Positions 7,054 through 15,719 of a stretch of DNA of 64,000 bases are shown piece by piece. A program made the position numbers and the translations under genes. Source of the stretch: Clostridium omnivorum (GTDB taxonomy: Bacteria; Bacillota; Clostridia; Clostridiales; Clostridiaceae). The stretch is taken from contig NZ_BRXR01000001.1 in NCBI RefSeq assembly GCF_026012015.1, positions 1,086,001 to 1,150,000 of the forward strand, read 5' to 3'. The notes below the pieces were generated by a model, which worked only from the letters and a program-made list of their open reading frames with translations, did not search any database and had not been told where the DNA came from. Positions within the stretch are counted from its first letter, which is position 1; each line of letters starts with the position of its first letter.

Positions 7054-9009
7054 CTATTTTAACTTTATATTGCTTAGCTTATCTGCACTAAGTATCTTTG
7101 CAATAGCTTCTGTGTCCTTAGTAATATCTGCAAGCTCGGTAAAAACGCTTTTAAATAAATCCTGAGATTTGGCATCTAAAGAAAGCATAAGTACAATTTG
7201 TACCTTTTCATTTCCCCACATTATTGGCTTCTTTAAGGTCATGAGTCCAATTCCCTTTTTTAAAACGTGTCCTTCAAATGCATGTGGAACAGCAAAATTA
7301 TCTCCTATAGAAGTAGGGGCAAGCCGTTCTCTCTTAAAAGCAGACTCAGTATAACCTTCATCTACATATTTTTCATGCAATAGGCGATTTCCTAAAAGGC
7401 TAATAACCTCTTCCTTTGACTTGCAGTCACATTTAAAAATGGATATCTTTTCATTCATTAAGCCAAAAAGATTTGAATATTTTTCTCGGCTTTCGGCTAA
7501 AATATTAACTTTATCAGGATTTAACCTTCTACCAATTGCTGATACATCGTTTTCAGTAAGTACTGGAGAAATACTAATTACATCAACACCTTCTAGTATC
7601 AATGGAACGGTTGATACTACGAAATCCTGTTCACCAGGCTTAATTTCTGTTTTTGCTAGTGCAATAGGAAGAATCTTTGTTATGATGATATTAGGAAACA
7701 TTCGTGTCAGGCGTGCTTCTATAAATTGAGAGGTTCCGAGTCCACTTCCACAAACTACTACTATTTGAGGTTTATGCATACATTTTTGCGCTCTTTCACG
7801 TTCTAAGCTGGCTCCTAAATACATTGCTATATCGCAAATTTCATTCTCTCCCAGCTCTATGTTAAATCTTTCGCTAATAAGACGAGCCATATAAGAGGCT
7901 ACCTCTACCTCATATACCAATTCTTCCTTAACCATATGCCTAATGCAGTTCTCTAAGCGTATTTGATGCCTAAGTCTGTTAAACATAGCATTTAAATGCA
8001 TAAAAAGCGCACATTTCAGCATTTCATCATTTATCAGATTTTCATTATAAACCTTACCTGTTTCCTGAAGAATTTCTTCCATATCTTTTAATTTAGTTGG
8101 GTCTAAATCCTCAATATTACTTGAGTTTTCATCAATCATCTGCGTTTCATTCTGAGCATTAATTCCTAAAAGGTTTATTAACAGATATGATTTGTCTCCA
8201 TCAGAAAGCTTTATTTGGAATTCTTCTTCTAAACGACTTGATATATACTGTGTAATTCCAAGCTCTTTTTTACCAGCATACTTATTTATATCTTCCTCAA
8301 TAGTACAGCTTTTGCCTTTTAATATTCTCTTCACAACAATAGCTAGTTGAATAACCAGTTCTGAATAAGAAGTATCAGATAGAATAAACTCAATTTTCTT
8401 CTCAGCTTCTTGAATAATATCATTTATTTTTTCTAGATTAATTTTTTCAAAGAACGGCTGCAGCTTACTTGAAATATAGTTTCCTTGATTAGAAACAAGT
8501 TTACGTATTACATATGCTCTGGCAATACGAAGCTTACCTTCTTCTCCCAAAACACGCATTCCGTATTTTACCTTTTTCTCTAACACCAAACCTATTTTTT
8601 CAAATGTGGGTGTTAATTCATTTATACTGTTTACAATAGTCCCCTTACTTACATACATTGATTCCGCAATGGATTCCATAGAAATATAGTCATCTGCATC
8701 CAACAGCTTTAATGCTACATAATACTTTCTTGTTTCTGGTGAAATATATGAGTAGTTATCACCATTCATCAGCAGATTATCCAGGTACTGCCTGCCCTTT
8801 TCATCATAGGTAATCCATATACCTAATCCAGTCTTTGTATTGATAGTACAGCCAGTATTGCCTTCTTCTAATTCTTCCATGATACGTTTAATATCTGTTT
8901 TTATTGTTCTGGGGCTTACATGAAGTGCATTAGCCAATTCATTGGTTGTAAATTTTCTCTTTTTGCCGTATAGAAGTACTAAAATCTTTCTCTCACGTGC
9001 CAATAGCAT
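7054..9009 (-). CDS. PRD-type PTS-controlled transcription activator (MtlR/BglG family)
   Basis: DNA-binding regulator whose activity is set by PTS phosphorylation. The 651 residues read as helix-turn-helix 1 (about 1-60), helix-turn-helix 2 (about 95-150), PRD1 (185-290), PRD2 (310-410), an EIIB-like domain with VVVCGSGLGTS (C420) and an EIIA-like domain with DNFAVPHAFEG (H576). In PRD1 the usual phospho-histidine is missing (QLAIVVKRIL), while PRD2 keeps H338 in FMHLNAMFNRL; its second site is YLGASLER, also lacking histidine. This pattern implies control mainly through H338, C420 and H576. The adjacent fructose-family PTS operon is the natural target. It ends against a shared terminator with the dehydrogenase. 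Confidence 0.9.
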   Translation of the reverse strand: MLLARERKILVLLYGKKRKFTTNELANALHVSPRTIKTDIKRIMEELEEGNTGCTINTKTGLGIWITYDEKGRQYLDNLLMNGDNYSYISPETRKYYVALKLLDADDYISMESIAESMYVSKGTIVNSINELTPTFEKIGLVLEKKVKYGMRVLGEEGKLRIARAYVIRKLVSNQGNYISSKLQPFFEKINLEKINDIIQEAEKKIEFILSDTSYSELVIQLAIVVKRILKGKSCTIEEDINKYAGKKELGITQYISSRLEEEFQIKLSDGDKSYLLINLLGINAQNETQMIDENSSNIEDLDPTKLKDMEEILQETGKVYNENLINDEMLKCALFMHLNAMFNRLRHQIRLENCIRHMVKEELVYEVEVASYMARLISERFNIELGENEICDIAMYLGASLERERAQKCMHKPQIVVVCGSGLGTSQFIEARLTRMFPNIIITKILPIALAKTEIKPGEQDFVVSTVPLILEGVDVISISPVLTENDVSAIGRRLNPDKVNILAESREKYSNLFGLMNEKISIFKCDCKSKEEVISLLGNRLLHEKYVDEGYTESAFKRERLAPTSIGDNFAVPHAFEGHVLKKGIGLMTLKKPIMWGNEKVQIVLMLSLDAKSQDLFKSVFTELADITKDTEAIAKILSADKLSNIKLK

Positions 9010-9067
9010 TGTATCACCTCTTTTGTAGAATTGCCATTTGAACAGAACTGTTATCTTATTATATAAT

Positions 9068-9098
9068 AAAAGCTACTTCCCGTGAAGAAGTAGCTTTT
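9068..9098. terminator. Terminator after thiolase operon
   Basis: Perfect 12-bp stem AAAAGCTACTTC / GAAGTAGCTTTT with a 7-base loop. It stands 28 bases past the thiolase stop on the minus strand and just before the PRD regulator promoter. Confidence 0.9.
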
Positions 9099-9125
9099 AT
9101 AAATATGCAAAGGAAGCCGGAGATA

Positions 9126-10313
9126 TTATGCTTTAGTAAAATACATGGAGATTCCTTGCCCTCCGCCAATGCACATGCTAATCATCACGTCCTTTTTGTC
9201 TGTTCTCTGCAGCTCATACAAAGCCTTTATGGTAAGTAATACTCCTGTAGCTCCAATTGGATGTCCAATTGAGATTCCGCCTCCATAGATATTTACTTTT
9301 TCAGGATCTAAGCCTAAATCCCTTCTAACCGCATAAGCTTGACTTGCAAATGCCTCATTGATCTCAAACATATCTATTTCCTTAAGTTTTACTCCTAGTT
9401 TTTTAGCTAGCTTTTCACTGGATAGCTTTGGAGCATATCCCATAACAGCACCGTCATTACCTGCTACAGCATGTCCTTTTATAATTAATAACGGTTTAAC
9501 CCCTAACTCTTCTGCCTTTTCTCTTGACATAACTACCACTGCACCTGCTGCATCATTTAAGCTTGATGCATTTCCTGCCGTTACTGTACCACCTTTTACA
9601 AAGCATGGTTTTAATTTTTGTAGTTTTTCAATGGTAAGCCCCTCTCTTGGTCCTTCATCAGTGTCAAAAACAGTTATATTTCCTTTTTTATCCTTTAGTT
9701 CTACAGGAACAATCTCTTCCTTGAATTTACCTGCCTTTATAGCCTCTACTGCCCTTCTATGGCTTTCCAATGCAAAGGTATCCTGTTCTTCTCGAGTAAC
9801 ATGGTATTTTTCAGCGACATTTTCTGCTGTTACACCGTTGTGATATGGTCCTAGAGGCCATGTTAGAATATCAATTACACCATCTTCAAAGGTCTTATGT
9901 CCCATTCTAGCTCCCCATCTTGCATCTCTCACATAGTATGGTAGCTGTGAAATATTTTCTGCTCCTGCTGCCACAACAACATCTGCAAATCCTGTCTGAA
10001 TCTCCATGACTGCATCTGCAATAGCTTGGAGACCTGATCCACATTGTCTATTTACTGAGTAAGCTGTAGTTTCAAATGGAAGCCCAGCCTTAAGACTTAC
10101 CGCTCTAGCTACAAACCCGCATTCAGCTATTTGTCCTACCTGACCTACAATAACTTCATCAACATCAGTTTCTTTAATTCCAGCTCTTTTTACTGCTTCC
10201 TTTACAACTAATGCACCTAAATCTATAGCTGGAATATCTTTTAAGCTGCCACCAAAAACCCCTACTGGTGTTCTTGCACCACTTACAATAACTACTTCCT
10301 TTAAATCTGCCAT
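9126..10313 (-). CDS. thlA: Acetyl-CoA acetyltransferase (thiolase)
   Basis: Cleaves acetoacetyl-CoA to two acetyl-CoA, or condenses them. Start set at ATG 10313, 8 bases after GGAGGA; an in-frame ATG five codons earlier overlaps that ribosome site. The 395-residue product has the nucleophile C91 in NRQCGSGLQ, the GGGISIGHPIGATG segment with the catalytic histidine, and the second cysteine in MCIGGGQGIS. It is last in the acyl-CoA synthetase, CoA-transferase, Hbd, thiolase operon, 20 bases after Hbd. In that setting degradation of acetoacetyl-CoA to acetyl-CoA is the likely direction. It could also be a duplicate of the solvent-pathway thiolase. Confidence 0.95.
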   Translation of the reverse strand: MADLKEVVIVSGARTPVGVFGGSLKDIPAIDLGALVVKEAVKRAGIKETDVDEVIVGQVGQIAECGFVARAVSLKAGLPFETTAYSVNRQCGSGLQAIADAVMEIQTGFADVVVAAGAENISQLPYYVRDARWGARMGHKTFEDGVIDILTWPLGPYHNGVTAENVAEKYHVTREEQDTFALESHRRAVEAIKAGKFKEEIVPVELKDKKGNITVFDTDEGPREGLTIEKLQKLKPCFVKGGTVTAGNASSLNDAAGAVVVMSREKAEELGVKPLLIIKGHAVAGNDGAVMGYAPKLSSEKLAKKLGVKLKEIDMFEINEAFASQAYAVRRDLGLDPEKVNIYGGGISIGHPIGATGVLLTIKALYELQRTDKKDVMISMCIGGGQGISMYFTKA

Positions 10314-10333
10314 TTTACTTTCCTCCATTATCT

Positions 10334-11182
10334 TTAATTATATTTATAGAAGCCTTCTCCAGATTTTCTTCCTAAATGCCCTGCCTTTACCATATTTTCA
10401 AGTACTGGACATGGTCTGTACTTACTGTCATGAAAACCGTTATAAAGCCCAGTCATAGTAGCAAGCATAACATCTATACCAACAAAGTCGCATAATTCTA
10501 AAGGTCCCATTGGCTGATTTGAGCCTAATTTCATGGCTGTATCCACATCCTCAGGTTTGCATCCTTCCATAACTAAGAAAGCTGCTTCATTCATCATAGG
10601 CACAAGAATTCTATTTACTATGAATCCAGGTAATTCTGGACAATCTACAACTGTCTTCTTAATGTCTATGGCAAAGGCTTTAACTTTGTCATAAGTTTCT
10701 TCTGAAGTAGCAATGCCCTTTATTAATTCAACCAATTTCATTACTGGAGCTGGATAAAAAAAGTGAACTCCCATTACTCTATCTGGACGTTTAGTAGCAG
10801 CTGCCATTTCAGAAATACTAAGTCCAGAAGTATTTGAAACAATAATAGTATCTGGGTCTGCTGCTGCATCTACCTTAGCAAAAATATCTTTCTTGATTTC
10901 TATCTTTTCTGGAACTGCCTCTATTACAATTTGAGCTCCCTTTAAATCTTGAAAATTGCTGCTGTAGCTTAAGTGTCCCATTACCTCTGCTTTTTCTTCT
11001 GCAGTCATTTTTCCCTTTGATATTTTTTTATTGTATAAACCTTCAATATTATTTTTAGCCTTTTCAAGCGCTGGTTCATACAAATCAATGTTTATTACAT
11101 CATAACCAGCCTGAGCACAAGTTTGTGCAATTCCACCTCCCATAAGTCCTGCTCCAATTACTGCTATTTTAAATTTTTCCAT
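10334..11182 (-). CDS. hbd: 3-hydroxybutyryl-CoA dehydrogenase
   Basis: Interconverts (S)-3-hydroxybutyryl-CoA and acetoacetyl-CoA with NAD(P). The N-terminal Rossmann motif IAVIGAGLMGGGIAQ is followed by VIEAVPE, SNTSGLSI and VMGVHFFYPAPVMKLVE, which holds the catalytic histidine, and by LPGFIVNRILVPMMNEA. The 282-residue length is standard. ATG 11182 is preferred over the in-frame ATG three codons upstream, which abuts the GGAAGG ribosome site. It is six bases from the thiolase leader and 15 bases after the CoA-transferase. The usual clostridial partners crotonase, Bcd and EtfAB are absent here, which points to breakdown of 3-hydroxybutyrate rather than butyrate synthesis. Confidence 0.95.
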   Translation of the reverse strand: MEKFKIAVIGAGLMGGGIAQTCAQAGYDVINIDLYEPALEKAKNNIEGLYNKKISKGKMTAEEKAEVMGHLSYSSNFQDLKGAQIVIEAVPEKIEIKKDIFAKVDAAADPDTIIVSNTSGLSISEMAAATKRPDRVMGVHFFYPAPVMKLVELIKGIATSEETYDKVKAFAIDIKKTVVDCPELPGFIVNRILVPMMNEAAFLVMEGCKPEDVDTAMKLGSNQPMGPLELCDFVGIDVMLATMTGLYNGFHDSKYRPCPVLENMVKAGHLGRKSGEGFYKYN

Positions 11183-11197
11183 TGTACCCATCCTTCC

Positions 11198-12778
11198 TTA
11201 TTTATTAATTTTATTTTTTAATCCAAATGCACCACCCAATATAAGCAAATCAGCGTCCATAGTCTTTAAGTTTGAGCTTACAATTGGCTCAAAGTCCATC
11301 ATATCAAGCACCTGTGTCTTCAAATCAATTCCTGGTGCAATTTCGGTCAGCATAATTCCCTTTTCAGTAAGTTCAAATACTGCTCTTTCTGTAACAATAA
11401 CCACCGCCTGCTTTTTTTCTCTAGCCATTGGTCCATTAAAGGAGATTTGTGCAACCTTTGATACCATTTTTCGTATTTTACCTTCCTGCAATATGTTGAG
11501 TTTTCCATCTTTAAATTCATATTTAGCTCCACCTGCTGTAAAAGTACCACAAAATACAACCTTTTTAGCATTTTGGGTTATATCAATGAATCCACCTGCT
11601 CCAGTGCATCTTGGTCCCATTTTAGTAGAATTAACATTACCTTCTCCGTCTAGTTCACCAAGTCCCATATATGTAATATCAACACCTGCACCATTATAGT
11701 AGTCCATTTGTTCATGATGGCTAATCATTGCACAAAGGTTTTGTCCAATTCCAAAATCAATTCCACCAGCTTGTACACCACCATAGATTCCAGACTCTAC
11801 AGTAATCATCACCTCATCTAATATTCCTTCTTCATTGCATATCTTTCCAACCATGTCATTTGGAATTCCTGTGCCTAGATTAATTACTGCACCAGGATAT
11901 ATTTCCATGGTTCCCCTTCTAGCTATAAATTTTCTCTCATTAAATGAAGCTGGTTCTATATTATTTTGAGGTACTCTAAGCTGCCCGCAGTAGGATGGAT
12001 CATAATACCATGAAGAAGTCTGCCTGTGGTCTACTTCTGGTTTTTCACACACTACAATTGCATCAATAAATACTCCTGGAACTGTTACTTCTTTAGGGTT
12101 AAGTGTCCCATTACTAGCAACTCTCTTTACCTGAGCAATTACTTTTCCTCCGTAACGCTTTGCTGCTAATACTGCTGGAAGCACCTCCAATTTCATAGCT
12201 TCTTCTGTAGTTGTAAGATTACCCATTTCATCACAAGTTGTGCCTCTTATTAAACAAACATCAATAGGTATCTCTTTGTAAAACATGTATTCTTCATCAC
12301 CATATTTAATTATATCTACAATATCCTCAAGCTCTTTAGTCCTTCCATTCATTTTTCCGCCTTCATATCTTGGATCTATAAAAGTTCCAAGACCTACTTT
12401 AGACATTTTACCTGGCAATCCGCAGGCCATACTGCGGTATAACTGAGCAATCTGTCCCTGAGGAAGACAATAGGCTTCTACTTGACTATTTGCTATCATT
12501 TCCATCCATCTTGGCTGAAGTCCCCAATGTGACCCAATTATTCGTTTTACCATTCCTTCATGAGCCAAATGCTGAATGCCGTCTTTTCTATCGCTTTGTC
12601 CACATGAATGTAGCAGTGTTAAATTCTTTGGATGTCCTGTTTCAAGGAAACTTTTTTCTAACTCTTTTAGTATTGATTCACATGCACTAACTAGTGTCAT
12701 GGCAACTGGACATATGGTTACATAGTCCTTCACCATTGCTGCTGCTTCTTTAGCGGTAACAAAATTAGCTTTTAACAT
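11198..12778 (-). CDS. Fused alpha/beta acyl-CoA:acid CoA-transferase (YdiF/Pct type)
   Basis: Transfers CoA from an acyl-CoA to a free short-chain acid. Both halves of family I transferases are present in one chain of 526 residues, as in propionate CoA-transferase and YdiF. The catalytic glutamate is E328 in ITVESGIYGG; INLGTGIPNDMV precedes it and GAGGFIDITQ follows. Start chosen at ATG 12778, five bases after AAGGAGAT; an ATG six codons earlier lies inside that site. It overlaps the end of the acyl-CoA synthetase gene by 14 bases, so the two are coupled. Likely substrates are 3-hydroxybutyrate, acetoacetate, propionate or butyrate; sequence does not choose. Confidence 0.92.
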   Translation of the reverse strand: MLKANFVTAKEAAAMVKDYVTICPVAMTLVSACESILKELEKSFLETGHPKNLTLLHSCGQSDRKDGIQHLAHEGMVKRIIGSHWGLQPRWMEMIANSQVEAYCLPQGQIAQLYRSMACGLPGKMSKVGLGTFIDPRYEGGKMNGRTKELEDIVDIIKYGDEEYMFYKEIPIDVCLIRGTTCDEMGNLTTTEEAMKLEVLPAVLAAKRYGGKVIAQVKRVASNGTLNPKEVTVPGVFIDAIVVCEKPEVDHRQTSSWYYDPSYCGQLRVPQNNIEPASFNERKFIARRGTMEIYPGAVINLGTGIPNDMVGKICNEEGILDEVMITVESGIYGGVQAGGIDFGIGQNLCAMISHHEQMDYYNGAGVDITYMGLGELDGEGNVNSTKMGPRCTGAGGFIDITQNAKKVVFCGTFTAGGAKYEFKDGKLNILQEGKIRKMVSKVAQISFNGPMAREKKQAVVIVTERAVFELTEKGIMLTEIAPGIDLKTQVLDMMDFEPIVSSNLKTMDADLLILGGAFGLKNKINK

Positions 12779-14387
12779 ATAAAATCTCCTTTTCAAACAT
12801 AGTTTTAATAAGTTTTTTATTTACTTTCATCCCTGCAGTCTTTGGGATTTCTGACACAAATAAAATCTTAGTCGGTATTTTATATTTTGCTACTCGATTT
12901 TTTAAGTCTTCCTTGATTTCTTCTTCAGTAAGCTTACTTCCCTCTTTTATTACAACAATTGCAGCTGCAGTCTCTCCATAAATATCATCAGGTATTCCTA
13001 CAACTGCTGCATCCTTTATGCCTGATATTAGTAAAAGCTCTTCTTCAATATCTGTGCACCATATTTTTTCTCCGCCTCGATTAATCATGTCTTTCTTACG
13101 ATCCACAATATATACATATCCATCTTCATTGTAGTAGCCCATATCTCCGGTGTTTAACCAATGGTCCTTACTGACTAAATCAGTTTCCATTTTGTAATAC
13201 CCTTTGGTAACCACATTACCTCGAATCCAAATTTCTCCTGCTTCATTACAGCCTAGCTCCTGCTTTTGTTCATCCAAAAATTTAAACTCAATTCCTGGTA
13301 TTGGCTTTCCTGCGGCTCCTGCATATATACTGGTAGGTGAATCCCCTGGAAAGATTAGTGCAGGCGAAGAGGTTTCAGTCATTCCGTAGATAATTTGAAA
13401 TTTTGTATTTGGAATCCATCTGTGAATTTCTCTCATCTTTTCCTTAGGCATATAGCTGCTTCCACAGGCAAGCATACGCAAACTTGGAAGATAAGGAAAC
13501 TGATTTTTATAATCCAGCATAAAACCGTAAACTGTTGGAGAGCCATGCATAAAAGTAATTTCGTTGTCTCTAACACAAGTTAAGATCCTTTTTGCATCAT
13601 AACGCCTGTAGAGATATATTGTTCCTCCGGTGTATACAAATAGTCCTAGAAGAGCTACAAGCCCTGTGATATGGTAGATAGGAACTGGAATAATTGTTTT
13701 ATCCTCTGGAGTGATTCCAAGCGTTCTATTATAAACCACAACAGCATTCATTACGTTGTAATTGCAAAGTACCACACCTTTACTTTGCGACGTGGTTCCC
13801 GAGGTAAACATTATAATTACCTCATCCTCTAGTTCACCTGCTCCCTCCTCAATGTGTAAACCTTCAAAAGAAATATGTCTAAAGCCATAACCTGTTTCTT
13901 CATTTTCTGATTTTAGGAGTTTAATTTCTTTAAGCTGATAATCTACAATCCACTTTTCAAAGGTTTCACTATACAAAAGTACTGAAAGATCAGCTTTACG
14001 AATTAGCTGTTCTATTTCAGGTTCTCGATATTTACTTGGAAATGGGATTGCTACAGCTCCCAGCTTAACCACAGCAAAGAAGGAAACGCAGAATTCAATG
14101 CTATTATGCAGTAGAATTCCTACATGGGTGCCTTTAGTAACCTCAAAGTTTTTCTTTAGATAAGCTGCCATAGAGTCAACCATTCCAAGAAACGCTTCAT
14201 ATGAATAGGAGCGCTCCCAATTATCGTAAAACGCAACCTTGTCAGGAAATTTAGCAGCTGTCTCTTGCAGAGAATGATACAAGCTTTGAGGCATTTCTGC
14301 ATATGACAATACTTCAACTCCATTAAATGCGATGTTTTTCATATTTTTCATAGTAAAACTATCCCAAAATGTACTACCTTTTATCAT
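12765..14387 (-). CDS. AMP-forming acyl-CoA synthetase
   Basis: Activates a carboxylic acid to its acyl-CoA with ATP through an acyl-adenylate. The adenylation signature MFTSGTTSQSKGV lies near residue 195, YGMTETSSP near 335, LNTGDMGYY near 410, and DRKKDMINRGGEKIW near 425; the catalytic lysine is in GMKVNKKLI close to the C-terminus. Start at ATG 14387 is favoured by AGGTGA seven bases upstream; the in-frame ATG at 14405 has no such site. First gene of the operon with CoA-transferase, Hbd and thiolase. A cre-like sequence at 14411-14424 lies 24 bases before the start, where a bound repressor would block transcription. Chain length is unknown. Confidence 0.9.
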   Translation of the reverse strand: MIKGSTFWDSFTMKNMKNIAFNGVEVLSYAEMPQSLYHSLQETAAKFPDKVAFYDNWERSYSYEAFLGMVDSMAAYLKKNFEVTKGTHVGILLHNSIEFCVSFFAVVKLGAVAIPFPSKYREPEIEQLIRKADLSVLLYSETFEKWIVDYQLKEIKLLKSENEETGYGFRHISFEGLHIEEGAGELEDEVIIMFTSGTTSQSKGVVLCNYNVMNAVVVYNRTLGITPEDKTIIPVPIYHITGLVALLGLFVYTGGTIYLYRRYDAKRILTCVRDNEITFMHGSPTVYGFMLDYKNQFPYLPSLRMLACGSSYMPKEKMREIHRWIPNTKFQIIYGMTETSSPALIFPGDSPTSIYAGAAGKPIPGIEFKFLDEQKQELGCNEAGEIWIRGNVVTKGYYKMETDLVSKDHWLNTGDMGYYNEDGYVYIVDRKKDMINRGGEKIWCTDIEEELLLISGIKDAAVVGIPDDIYGETAAAIVVIKEGSKLTEEEIKEDLKNRVAKYKIPTKILFVSEIPKTAGMKVNKKLIKTMFEKEILYVKS

Positions 14388-14410
14388 TTCACTATCACCT
14401 TTCATCTTGA

Positions 14411-14424
14411 TGGGAGCGATTTCA
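14411..14424 (-). promoter_or_regulatory. cre-like operator before the acyl-CoA synthetase operon
   Basis: TGGGAGCGATTTCA matches TGNNANCGNTTNCA and differs from the 5562-5575 site at one base. The position just before the operon start suits repression by the divergent LacI-type regulator or by CcpA. Confidence 0.6.
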
Positions 14425-14541
14425 TTTATGAGTATATAATACCCCTGTGATTATATGCTTGTCAACTGCATATTCAGCCATTTTGAACATTTTCATCTTA
14501 TTTTTTTATAATTTTATTGCAATTTCATTCATTTTCTTTAT

Positions 14542-14558
14542 GTTACCGCTCCCGTAAC
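14542..14558. promoter_or_regulatory. Operator-like dyad before the LacI-type gene
   Basis: GTTACCGCTCCCGTAAC has palindromic ends (GTTAC/GTAAC) and carries CGCTCCC, the reverse complement of the GGGAGCG core seen at 14411 and 5562. Autoregulation by the LacI-type protein is a fair guess. Confidence 0.5.
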
Positions 14559-14655
14559 TTTTCCCTAATATATCTTTTACATAGTGGTACTTTGTGCTAT
14601 AATTTACTCAAAGAACAACTACTCAATGGTTAATTTACAGAAAAGAGGTGCTTCT

Positions 14656-15669
14656 TTGTCAAAAAAAATTGATATTGAATACATAGCAAAAGCTGCAGGA
14701 GTCTCTAGATCCACTGTTTCTCGTGTTCTTACTAACAGTGCTAATGTTAAAGAAGAGACAAAGCAGAAAATCCTTGCGGTTATGAAAGAGGCTAACTACC
14801 ATCCTAGTATTATGGCTAGGGGTTTGGCTACTGGAAAACTTGAAATGATTGCCCTAATTATCAGCGATATTCGTAACCCATTTTATTCAGAGCTGGTATG
14901 GGTTATTAATAACAACCTTAGAGAAAAAGGCTATCTTATGACTCTTTACAATAGTTCACAGATTGCTGGTGAGAATGATCAGCATCTACAAAAAATATTG
15001 GATTATGGCTTTTCAGGAATAATTGTTGCAGATGCACGAAATGAAGTTTCCTTCAGTAATATTCTTCAAACTGCGAATTGTCCAATTGTTTTAGTAAATC
15101 GTGATATAGGATTTATTTCAAAATACGATAGTATATCAATAGATAATAAGATGGGCGGATACTTGGCCACAAATCACTTGTTATCTATTGGTCACAGAAA
15201 AATAGCTATGCTTAAAGGACCGCAAATTTCAACCACAAGCCAAGGAAGGTATGAAGGCTATTTGTATGCTCTTGAGGAATATGGAATTATTCCTGATCCT
15301 AAATATGTTGTAGCAGGTAATTTAAATATGGAATCTGGACAAAAGTTTGCACGTGATATTCTGATTAATTCTGATGACCCACCAACAGCTGTATTTGTAG
15401 GCGGTGATTTAATGTCTTACGGAGTTATGGATGAATGCATAAAAAATGGAGTTAGAATACCTGAAGATGTAAGCATAGTTGGATTTGATGATATTCCTTT
15501 GTCAAACACTAGCTTTATAAATCTTACTACTGTATGTCATCCTTATGAAATGATTGGCTCATTAGTGGCAAATCGTATTATTGATCGTATTAAAGGCAAT
15601 GATGAACCAATTTCCAAAACAGTGTTAACACCAACACTAAAAGTACGTGGAAGTACTAGTGCTATATAA
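14656..15669 (+). CDS. LacI-family transcriptional regulator
   Basis: Ligand-controlled DNA-binding protein. The N-terminal helix-turn-helix reads IEYIAKAAGVSRSTVSRVL with the hinge ANYHPSIMARGLATGK, followed by a periplasmic-binding-protein-like effector domain (IALIISDIRNPFYSEL, RKIAMLKGP, SIVGFDDIPLS). Start set at TTG 14656 with AGAGGTG upstream; that gives 337 residues, normal for the family, while the longer frame from 14584 adds 24 residues unlike any LacI N-terminus. It is divergent from the acyl-CoA synthetase operon, which is its likely target along with itself. The effector is not known; a CoA ester or hydroxy acid would be unusual for a sugar-sensing family. Confidence 0.92.
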   Translation: MSKKIDIEYIAKAAGVSRSTVSRVLTNSANVKEETKQKILAVMKEANYHPSIMARGLATGKLEMIALIISDIRNPFYSELVWVINNNLREKGYLMTLYNSSQIAGENDQHLQKILDYGFSGIIVADARNEVSFSNILQTANCPIVLVNRDIGFISKYDSISIDNKMGGYLATNHLLSIGHRKIAMLKGPQISTTSQGRYEGYLYALEEYGIIPDPKYVVAGNLNMESGQKFARDILINSDDPPTAVFVGGDLMSYGVMDECIKNGVRIPEDVSIVGFDDIPLSNTSFINLTTVCHPYEMIGSLVANRIIDRIKGNDEPISKTVLTPTLKVRGSTSAI

Positions 15670-15670
15670 A

Positions 15671-15707
15671 AATACAGCTGATAACCGTTATGGCTATCAG
15701 CTGTATT
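15671..15707. terminator. Bidirectional terminator, LacI gene / M20 gene
   Basis: Perfect 13-bp stem AATACAGCTGATA / TATCAGCTGTATT around an 11-base loop between two convergent genes. The minus side has the better T-run. Confidence 0.85.
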
Positions 15708-15719
15708 ACATTAAAAAAT

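Noticed and set aside
11347-11571. Minus-strand ORF of 74 codons within the CoA-transferase gene
   Set aside because: Out-of-frame shadow of a well-supported gene.
14208-14217. GGAGCGCTCC palindrome resembling the LacI-type operator core
   Set aside because: It lies inside the acyl-CoA synthetase coding region where it encodes ERS in NWERSYS; a similar AATTGGGAGCG at about 30703-30713 also codes WER in another gene, so it is probably coding chance.
14584-14655. N-terminal extension of the LacI-type regulator from GTG 14584
   Set aside because: The 24 extra residues do not resemble a LacI N-terminus; TTG 14656 has the ribosome site and gives the normal length.
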